Positions 56,270-64,000 of a DNA stretch of 64,000 bases are shown here, piece by piece; position 1 is the stretch's first letter; each line of letters starts with the position of its first letter. The stretch lies in assembly GCA_038025085.1 (NCBI GenBank), contig CM076146.1, positions 12,152,001 to 12,216,000 on the forward strand, read 5' to 3'. The DNA comes from Tetragonia tetragonoides. Taxonomy: Eukaryota; Streptophyta; Magnoliopsida; Caryophyllales; Aizoaceae. The notes beneath the pieces were generated by a model. That model was not told where the DNA came from. It made no database searches and worked only from the letters and a program-made list of their open reading frames with translations. Both the position numbers and the translations under genes were made by a program.

Positions 56270-57958
56270 CTAGATTTCGTACCCGTGCGATGCACGGGTT
56301 CTTGTTTATCATCCATACTCCGTTATTAGAAGAAATATAATAAACATTTTTAATCATATCAATATGTAAAATTGAATAATAGGAGTAGCAAAAAACAATA
56401 ATAATATTTTTATCAACAAAAAAAAAAAGCATTAAATAAAGAAATTAAATTTTTAGTGAATGTATAATATAAATTTTGTTTTTGGGGTAATAAACTAATG
56501 CTTATGTTACTTATTTCTTATTAAAATAAAATAAAACTATTTTTAATCACCCATGCATTTATGGCTATTTATTACCTATTCAACTCTTGGTGAGAAATAA
56601 ATTTTACATATATACTAGATTTCGTGCCTCGTACGATGCACGGGTTCTTGTTCATCATCCTCTGTTATTAGAATTAATATAATAAAAAAAATTAATCGCA
56701 TCAATATATAAAGTTGAATAATAGGAGTAGCAAGGAACAATAATAATCTTTTTTACAAATTTAACAAAGAAAATGCATTTTTAATGAATAAATAATATAC
56801 CTCTTTTAGGATAATAAATATAATACTTATGTTACTTTTTTATTAAAATAAAATAAAATTATTTTTGATTTCTTTTTAATCACCCATGCATTTATGACTA
56901 TTTATTATTTATTCAATGTCACCTTGGTGAGAACTCAATTATACATATATACTAGATTTCGTGCCCGTGCGATGCACGGGTTCTTGTTCATCATCCTCTG
57001 TTATTAGAATCAATATAATAAAAAATTTTAATCACATCAATATATAAAGTTGAATAATAGGAGTAGCAAGGAACAATAATAATCTTTTTCACACATTTAA
57101 CAAAAAAATTACATTTTTAATGAATAAATAATATACCTTTTTTAGGATAATAAATATCATACTTATGTATTTTTTTTATTAAAATAAAATAAAAGTATTT
57201 TTGATTTCTTTTTAATCACCCATGAATTTATGACTATTTATTATTTATTCAATGCCACCTTGGTGAGAACTCAATATATATATATTGACTAGATTTCATG
57301 TCCGTGCGATGCACGGGTTCTTGTTTATCATGCACACTCTGTTATTAAAAGAAATATGATAAAAAAAAATTTAATCATATCAATATATAAAGTTGAATAA
57401 TAGGAGTTGCAAAGAACAATAAAAAAAAAAATTTATAAAAAAAATATATTTAACAAAGAAATTACATTTTTAGTGAATTTGTAATTTTATTTTAGGATAA
57501 TAAATTTAATACTTATGTTACTTATTTCTTATTAAAATAAAATAAAATTATTTTTAGTTTCTTTTTAATCACCCATGCATTTATGGCTATTTATTACTTA
57601 TTCAATGTTTGGTGAGAACTCAAGTTTACATATATACTAGATTCGTGCCGGTGCGATGCACGGGTTCTTGTTTATCATCCTTTGTTATTAGAATCAATAT
57701 AATAAATTTTTTTTAATCACATCAATATATAAAGTTGAATAATAGGAGTAGAAAGGAACAATAATAATCTTTTTTCATACATTTAACAAAGAAATTACAT
57801 TTTTAGTGAATGAATAATATACCTTCATTAGGATAATAAATATTATACTTATGTTACTTTTTTTATTAAAATAAAATAAAAGTATTTTTGATTTCTTTTA
57901 ATCACCCATGTATTTATGACTATTTATTATTTATTCAATGCCATCTTGGTGAGAACTC

Positions 57959-57960
<2 letters not shown>
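56270..57960 (-). mobile_element. Head-to-tail array of five short Helitrons
   Basis: Five units of about 340 bp, all minus-oriented, with 3' ends (CTAG) at 56,270, 56,615, 56,952, 57,289 and 57,637. Each has the hairpin CCCGTGCGATGCACGGG or a variant, TTCTTGTTYATCATCC, a conserved AATCACCCATG-ATTTATG block and a final GGTGAGAA... motif. The next unit starts directly after an ATATATACTAG junction. Spacings are 345, 337, 337 and 348 bp. No ORF. Confidence 0.85.

Positions 57961-58048
<88 letters not shown>
57961..58048. repeat. (AT)n microsatellite at the outer end of the Helitron array
   Basis: About 43 AT units at the 5' terminus of the fifth Helitron unit. Internal unit junctions have only short ATATAT runs in the same place. 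The Tyr-Ile frames here are artefacts of the repeat. Confidence 0.95.
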
Positions 58049-58050
<2 letters not shown>

Positions 58051-58834
58051 ATGATTGATTGGGCGGATAATGTCCATTTTCTTCTTGGTGCACTCTGTGC
58101 TCTAACATTCCACTCTTCTCTTTCATGCTCACTTTTTGGTTCCATGTACTCGCTTTAGGTCATGACATTCTTAGCTAATTGGCCCTCATATGTTTTGGAT
58201 AGTTGTAAAATCATAGTACTATTTATTTGCTTTCATGTGGTTAAAATTTATTGATCACCCCATTTATGTTTTCGCCGCCCATTTAACTTTTTGTTTCAGT
58301 TCTCTATTTTGAGTCAATATTTGCGGTGTAATATTGGATTATTACTTATTAGTTATATGTACATTATCTGACTTCTTTTGTCTTAGCCCAACTTTCTGCA
58401 GTCTCTTAATTAGAAGGTTATATTAAGGAAAGAGTTTTTAGTTGGTTGCATATGGTGGTACTGGGGTGTATGGGATTATAATATTTTTACTTAGATTCAT
58501 TTCTTCCTGTACTTGTATGTTTGTAAATCATAAAAATTCAAACCAGCAAATAAGAGGATAGAAAGTATAGTTGGTCTCTTATCAAGCGGCCCTATCCCAT
58601 AGGATAGGAATATTACGGGTTCCACACGCGTAACTGGCTAGACGTCAACGCGAGTGTTAGCATTGGTCAGAGCCGCGGACCAAACACAATATAAATATCA
58701 CAATGTCTCTTACTGATACATAAAAAAGTGAATTGCCTCTGTGGCCTTGAAGTTTGGTCCAAAGCAGGATCCACCTCGTGGATCGGAGTTTGAAACCACA
58801 TGGACCAACTTTTAATCTTTTTTGTCCCTTTTTT
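58049..58834. other. Intergenic, nothing recognised
   Basis: No coding similarity. The last part (about 58,790-58,834, ACCACATGGACCAACTTT) is the start of the tandem repeat unit described at 59,640-60,690. Confidence 0.4.
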
Positions 58835-59640
58835 TTTTTTTTGAAAAGGCAAGACAACCAGGTTAACCTCCAATGAAAGTTACCTAAGATGCCTTCACTA
58901 ACATTGGTGAAGGACTTAAAGATACAATTACAGCTTAGAAAAAATAAACAGGAATAATAAAAATGATACAAGTTAGATAAAATCTAAAAATTGAATCATC
59001 TTCCTCTTCCAACTTGATCTTGTTTATCAGCTCCACAACCCAAAGACACCAAGAGGACCAGTATCCTCTCACCACCATCAACAGACCTTTTTTTTCTTGA
59101 GGTTTTTTTGATCTAGATCAAAAAACCAAAATTCTGAAAAAGATTCATACAATTGACTATAGCCGAGAATCGATGACAGAGAGAGGATGAGCTTCAAGCA
59201 ACCATGTCTTTCAAGGTCGCCGGAGGGAAGAACAAGAGCAAAATCAACAGGAAGCTTGGAGATAGTACCAAGCAAAGCAAACCAGATCGGGAAGCAAGCC
59301 CGATACTAATCTGAGCGACGACGACCTCGATGGTGTAGAAGTAGTCTTCAATATTCTCACTCCTTCCCAAGAAGCCTACTGTTTCTTCAATAATCAAACC
59401 AGAACTGGAATTTTTTTTTTTTTTTTGTTCATCATCAGATCGGAAAACAAGAACAAAAGGCTAACAAAGAGAGGGCTGAAAAAAAGCTTGAGGAGAAAGA
59501 TGAGGAAGATGGCTTGAGAAGAAAGCTAAAAGAAGGGCTTGAAAGAGGCTTGGGACGGCTGAAAATAATACTTTGGAGAAACTAGGGTTTCTAGAGAGAA
59601 AAGCTCTCTAGAAACCCAAATGTGAAAATGTATCCTCCTT
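58835..59640 (-). mobile_element. LINE-like retroinsertion, truncated
   Basis: It interrupts a repeat unit: the flanks rejoin as TTTTTGTCC ... TTTTTCTTTCTACC, which are contiguous in the second unit at about 60,165-60,190. On the minus strand it ends in an A-rich tail (the T-run at 58,835-58,847). It begins near GGGTTTCTAGAGAGCTTTTC, resembling a LINE 5' region, and carries short open frames with no recognised domain. No RT is present, so this is a deletion derivative or an unknown retroelement. Confidence 0.4.
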
Positions 59641-60690
59641 TTTCTTTCTACCTTTGCGACTTCTTTTCTTGTTTTTTCTTTTTCATTCTTTTTTTTTCTA
59701 CCTTTGTTTAGTTTTTCCTTTTTTTTTCTTCCTTTTTGAGTTAAATGAGATTAATTACTTCTTAGATTGGAGTCATACTATTTTGTGTTATATAATATAA
59801 TATTTGTCTCATTTTTATAGTTCTAAAGAGGCATTGAAGTATTCTTCTATTCACAAGTAGTGTCACTTTATTGTATCGTGGTGTTAGTTTATTTTACTTT
59901 AGTGTTTACCTTTTATACTTGTGGTTACACTTTTTTTTTTTCCTTCAATGTCCATTTATGAACATGTGGTGTAATTTTATTTTGGAATTTGATTAGGGTA
60001 TAACTTTTATTTATAAAGAAGTGTTGCTTTTTTTTTTTATGAGAAATGCACTTTTTTAGTATATAGAATAATTTTAAACCTTTTTCTTATCTATGTTTAT
60101 GTATGTTTTTTTTAAGCCAATATCAGATTGTTTATCGAACCACATGGACGAACTTTTAATCTTTTTTGTCCTTTTTCTTTCTACCTTTGCGACTTCTTTT
60201 CTTGTTTTTTTTTTCATCCTTTTTTTTTTTCTACCTTTGTTTAGTTTTTCCTTTTTTTCCTTCCTTTTGGAGTTAAATGAGATTAATTACTTCTTAGATT
60301 GGAGTCATACTATTTTGTATCATATAATACAATATATGACTCACTTTTATAGTTCTAAACAGGCATTGGAGTATTCTTCTATTCACAAGTAGTGTCACTT
60401 TGTTGCATCGTGGTGTTAGTTTATTTTACTCTAGTGTTACTTTTTTTACTTGTGGTTACACTTTTTTTTTCTTCAATGTCCATTTATGAACATGTGGTGT
60501 AATTTTATTTTGGAATTTGATTAGGGTATAACTCTTTTTTATAAAGAAGTGTTGCTTTTTTTTATGAGAGGTGCACTTTTTTAGTATATAGAATAATTCT
60601 AAACTTTTATGAAAAAATTATAAACAATCTGATATTGGCTTAAATAAAACATACATAAACATAGATGAGAAAAAAAAATTCAATTTGCTT
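59640..60690. repeat. Tandem repeat of ~500 bp with an inverted 3' segment
   Basis: Two units share TTTCTACCTTTGCGACTTC, GAGATTAATTACTTCTTAG, GTTCTAAA-AGGCATTG and TTTGATTAGGGTATAAC. Unit 1 ends TATGTTTATGTATG...AAGCCAATATCAGATTG (about 60,090-60,130). In unit 2 the same ~55 bp is inverted (about 60,630-60,685). Poly-T runs are frequent; no coding capacity. Confidence 0.75.
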
Positions 60691-61510
60691 TAGTGTTACT
60701 TTTTTACCTTGTAGTGTCACCTTATTTTATTGTAGTGTTATTTTGTTGTGTAGTGTTGGTTTCTAGTGCCACTTTGTTGAACAGTTTTTTTTTGTGCCAC
60801 TTTATTATCTTCTAGTGTCAGATTATTTAGCTCTAATGCTACTTTATTACCTTGTGGGGACAGTTTTTTTAAACTCTAGCGCCCCTTCCTTTAATCTAAA
60901 TTTAGTTTATACGTATGATATATTCTTTAATTATAAATTTGAGGGAGAAAAAAAAAGATTGGTTGAGCATATTGTTTGACCATAATTATAGAATTAATAT
61001 AAGCAATACCTAAACAATACGGAGTAGTTTATTTTGCTCTAGTGTTACTTGGTTGTCTTGTAGTACTAGTTTACTTTTCTCTAGTGTTACTTTGTTTTTT
61101 TTTTGTTTTTTTTAAAGTTTCTCTAGTGTTACTTGGTTGTCTTGTAGTGCAAGTTTATTTTGCTCTAATGTTACTTCTTTTTTTTTTTTTTGTTTGGCAA
61201 AGAGGAATTTCCTTCCTCTATGGGCGTGGCTAAAGGGCACCTCCTAATGCACGGCCTAAGTTATTTCACGAATTAATTTGTGTAGGTGCTTCCCAAGAGG
61301 TTTGAACTCATAACCTGGTGCACAAGTTGTGCTCTAATATTACTTTGTTCTCTTGTGGTGATAATTTTTTAAACTCCAATGTCACATTTTTCAATGGTGG
61401 TGTTAGCTTTTAAATTCATATGTCATTTTTTCTTTTTTTTTTGAAGAACTAATAACTCTTTTCTAAATGATTATAAACCTTATACATAAAAGATATCAAT
61501 TCATTTCAAT
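60691..61510. repeat. Degenerate TAGTGTTACTTTGTT minisatellite-like tract
   Basis: The words TAGTGTTAC, TAGTGTCAC and CTTGTAGTG recur every 20-50 bp from about 59,860 to 61,420, mixed with T-runs. No gene. Confidence 0.5.
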
Positions 61511-61520
61511 ATAATAAATA

Positions 61521-62654
61521 GGGAAATTTCAATTGGTATCCTCATGTTTTTGACTTATCCAGATTGTGCCCAAAATATTGAACGAAATGCAAGTTGTGCC
61601 CCTTTGTTTTTTAAACATCCATTCTGTGTCCTTATTTTTTATTCTCCGTTATGTTAATTTTTGTTGTCCATTTTACCCTTATCAAAATGACCACAATTCA
61701 AAAGTCATTTTTTTCTTTTTTTCTTTTTTGATAATTTTAGGAGTAATCTAATTAATCAATCAGTCACACTAGTACATGAGCAAAATTACACTCTAAGCCC
61801 ATTCCCAGCCTTACGAAAGAGATGGCAACGCAGCAAAATTATATAGACAGAGGCCTATTTATCACGCCGACAAGGCGACGATGGCGATGATTCATTTTCC
61901 GAATTGGAGCTCACATTACCTAACTACAACTCAAAGAAGAATTTCAATCAAGAGAGAGAAATCTCAAAATTAAACCCAAAAAACAACCGACCTCAAAGCC
62001 ACAATCTCCAATTTCAATCCTCCGATCAGCACCACCAAAACTCCGCGTTTTCTTGTTCGGAAAACTCAACCGCAAACCGAAATGTGGCGACGATGAGTTT
62101 TCCAAAACGGACAGTATTTTATCGTCCAAGAGCAATTCTAATCTCTTCACCGTGAAATTCAAAATCGAAGACGGTTCAATCGTGCCAAAATTCACTCAAA
62201 ACGACAGTTTCATCAACGAACCGGTGAATTACTCCGACGCGCCGAAACGTTTCTCGAAGGATGTGATGTTGTTAACAAGTACTTGAATCGAATCAAGTCG
62301 AAATCGTCGAAGAAAGAGGAGGAGGAGAAACTACGAGATCGTCGTCGTTTCCTTCACTAAGGAGAGAGAAAGAGAGAATGTCAGATACAGTATTTAGTGA
62401 AAGTGAGCAAAAATTAGGAGGGAAAATAATAGGGGCAATTTCGTCAGAGTAGTTGGTCGAAAATGAACACTAACCACCCCATTCTCATTAAACATAGCCA
62501 CGTCATTACTTCACAGAAACCTGTTACGGAAAACAAAAAATAAGGAGACGGACTGGAACTTTAAAAAACAAAAGCGCACGTCTTGGATTTCATTCAATAT
62601 TTTGGGCACAACTTAGACAAGTTAAAAATACGAGAGTACCAATTGGAATTCTCC
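61521..62654 (+). mobile_element. Pack-MULE-like element, 1.13 kb
   Basis: Long terminal inverted repeats of about 135 bp (61,521-61,655 and 62,520-62,654) share CCAATTGGTA/TACCAATTGG-type ends and GTTGTGCCCAAAATATTGAA. A perfect 9-bp target duplication, TAATAAATA, flanks it (61,512-61,520 and 62,655-62,663). Long TIRs with a 9-bp duplication are the MULE signature. The interior lacks transposase and instead holds a gene-like GC-richer segment. Its origin as a Pack-MULE is inferred from this. Confidence 0.88.
61880..62345 (+). pseudogene. Captured MAKR/BKI1-like gene fragment
   Basis: Reading across two frames gives a MAKR-like order: an acidic block DDGDDSFSELELTLP; a spacer rich in Asn, Gln and Ser; PPKLRVFLFGKLNRK; NLFTVKFKIEDGSIVPKFTQN; and RFSKDVVNKYLNRIKSKSSKK near the end. 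MAKR/BKI1 proteins (membrane-associated kinase regulators) share an acidic LELT block, a KxRVFxLG-type block, a VKFKVEE-type block and a C-terminal KYLKxIKP. The shift between frames near 62,025 and the early end near 62,284 mean it cannot make a full protein. Assignment is from memory of motifs, so moderate. In plants MAKR proteins restrain receptor kinases such as BRI1. Confidence 0.55.
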
Positions 62655-62663
62655 TAATAAATA

Positions 62664-62805
62664 AAGTGAATGTAGCTCCAACAAAGAAAGAAAAATAAAC
62701 TAAAAGTAAAATAAAAATCTAGTGATATCACCCTTTTATGATGAACATGGTGATATCACCCTTGTTGCACCCCACAAATTCAATTTCAAAGACAAAGCCC
62801 CCACC
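62664..62805. other. Short spacer between the Pack-MULE-like element and the hAT-like MITE
   Basis: No gene. CTAGTGATATCACCC and GGTGATATCACCC occur close together as a small duplication. Confidence 0.4.
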
Positions 62806-62813
62806 CCTATGGG

Positions 62814-63123
62814 TAGAGCTGGGCAAATAGACGGGTCGGGGCGGGTCGGCCCACTTAATAAGTGGGGCGGGTCGAGTATTTTGTGAGTGCGGGTCGGGAC
62901 GGGTGGGGTCAAGTCGACCCATTTTGGCCTGTTTAAAATTTAAAAAGGGATTTTTTAGTAAAAAAAATTTAAATGTGTCGGTCCATTTACGACCCGCGAT
63001 GACCCGCTTAACTTTTAAATGGGCCGGTCCATTTTGACCCGCCCATTTATGATAGTAAGCGGGTCATGACCCGCGGGTCGGGGCGGGTCGGTTAACGGAT
63101 CCCCGCCCACTTGCCCAGCTCTA
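62814..63123. mobile_element. hAT-like MITE with TAGAGCTGGGCAA ends
   Basis: 310 bp, inverted ends TAGAGCTGGGCAA, and an 8-bp duplication with one mismatch (CCTATGGG at 62,806-62,813, CCCATGGG at 63,124-63,131). The interior is full of GGGTCGGGGCGGGTCGG-type words and their complement, so it can fold into a long hairpin. Confidence 0.85.
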
Positions 63124-63131
63124 CCCATGGG

Positions 63132-64000
63132 CCATGGCATACGGACATGGCTGAATACTACCAAAAATACTAGTTCTCATATTTTAGAACCAATCTAAAC
63201 TCAACGAATGCCTTCTGATTTTGTGGTGACGGTTGGAGGTGCGGGATTGTAGTGAGCTCCATTGGAGGTTGGTCGTGGTAGTGAAGATTGGAGGTGGTGT
63301 CATGGTGGTAAGCGATGGGTGATGGCGGTGATGACTCTTGTGGTGACGACTCGTGGTGCTGTGGTGGTGACGGTTGGAGGTGGGTTGGTGGTCGTGCCGA
63401 TGGTTCGCGCCAGATTGTAGTCATGTCTCACATGTTTGAAAGAGAGTGAGGGATGGGTAAAAGAAAATTAGTGGAGCGGAGAAATGTCGCGCGTGAGTGC
63501 GTGACAATCAATGACGTAATCACGCCCTATGTCATAGGGCCTCCGCAACTGAGATGTATGGAATAAGAATTTTTATTGATGATTTGTTGGTTACAACTTT
63601 TATGGATCTCTTTATTCCACTGCAAGGGAGCGGGGATATATTTAGATTCGAGGGCTTGGAAGCGTTTTCTTGAATCTAGGAGAACGAGGGTATTGTCGAG
63701 TTATTCCCGAACTGCGGACCTACTATTTCGCGGTAGGAAGGTGACAGGCCTTTGTTGTCTGGCTTATTCCATCGTGTATGACGGGGCATTTGTGGCTTGT
63801 TAGTTGTTCTGCCTCCCCTCCTTTAAACCCTGGGATGATCTCCCTATCTATATGAGATGCAGCAGTTGTTGAGATAACCTATATCTCAACTGCAAATCTT
63901 ATCTTTTTGGAATAAAAGATAAAATTATCCCATAAGATAATTATCATATTTTTTGAGATAATTATCTCATCTTTTCGGAGTCACTGGTTGACGCAATTTT
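63132..64000. other. Intergenic to window end, no gene recognised
   Basis: From about 63,200 to 63,420 GGTGGTGACGGTTGGAGGTG-type words repeat, giving a spurious Pro/His/Ser-rich frame on the minus strand. The rest has short open frames without recognised domains. The last 150 bp contain several ATAATTATCTC/GAGATAATTAT-type inverted words. Confidence 0.4.

Noticed and set aside
56270..57960. Regularly spaced short palindromes, CRISPR-like at first sight
   Set aside because: The spacing is about 340 bp and whole units, not just the palindromes, are repeated; each palindrome is a Helitron 3' hairpin in a plant genome.
57916..58158. Tyr-Ile repeat frames on both strands
   Set aside because: They are products of the (AT)n run at the edge of the Helitron array.
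62053..62286. Host MAKR-like gene in place
   Set aside because: It is bounded by long TIRs with a 9-bp duplication and broken by a frame change, so I treat it as a captured fragment.
63170..63424. Pro/His/Ser-rich open frame on the minus strand
   Set aside because: It is a translation of repeated GGTTGGAGGTG/GGTGGTGACG words with no domain or splice context.

Overview
The window looks like a repeat-rich nuclear region from a flowering plant. The evidence is spliced receptor-kinase genes with GT-AG introns, Ty1/copia retrotransposons primed by initiator tRNA-Met, a tRNA-derived SINE, Tourist-, hAT-, MULE- and Helitron-type elements, and AT-rich spacers with very long AAT and AT microsatellites. 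A eudicot is clear. The kinds of MITE present suggest the Amaranthaceae/Chenopodiaceae side of Caryophyllales, but that is only an impression.

The host content is one tandem cluster on the minus strand (5.7-42.3 kb) of LRK10L-type receptor kinases, the At1g18390-like family with a GUB_WAK_bind/WAK_assoc ectodomain and a Ser/Thr kinase. Four ~3 kb units (A-D) share the same four-exon layout: ectodomain exon, 33-nt exon, membrane/juxtamembrane exon, kinase exon. Their promoters and 3' flanks are homologous too, so whole gene-plus-flank blocks were duplicated. Two more genes (E, F) show only the ectodomain exon. No full-length intact receptor is visible. A has a frameshifted small exon and a shortened membrane segment. 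B is cut by an 11.5 kb retrotransposon and has lost its ATP-binding lysine. C has two frameshifts. D keeps an open kinase but lost most of its ectodomain.

Mobile elements make up most of the rest. A 5.65 kb copia element (9,140-14,792, plus strand, TSD TTTCT) carries a Tourist MITE in its 5' LTR, and its 3' LTR preserves the empty site. An 11.48 kb SIRE/Maximus-type copia element (16,099-27,582, minus strand, TSD GAACG) sits inside the kinase exon of gene B. It has a long gag with two zinc knuckles, pol, and a third ORF downstream of pol.

From 45.8 to 51.2 kb lies a 5.3 kb Mutator-like element with TIRs and an 8-bp TSD. It encodes a MURA transposase spliced to an OTU-type cysteine protease and, convergently, a three-exon plant mobile domain (PMD) protein. 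The right part (51.2-64 kb) has no recognised host gene. It holds two Tourist MITEs sharing one TAA target, a hAT element inserted in another hAT element's terminus, five head-to-tail Helitrons plus one inverted copy, a LINE-like insertion in a tandem repeat, and a Pack-MULE-like element carrying what looks like a captured MAKR/BKI1-family gene fragment.

All boundaries, TSDs and splice sites were read by eye; homology statements rest on motif recognition, not database searches.
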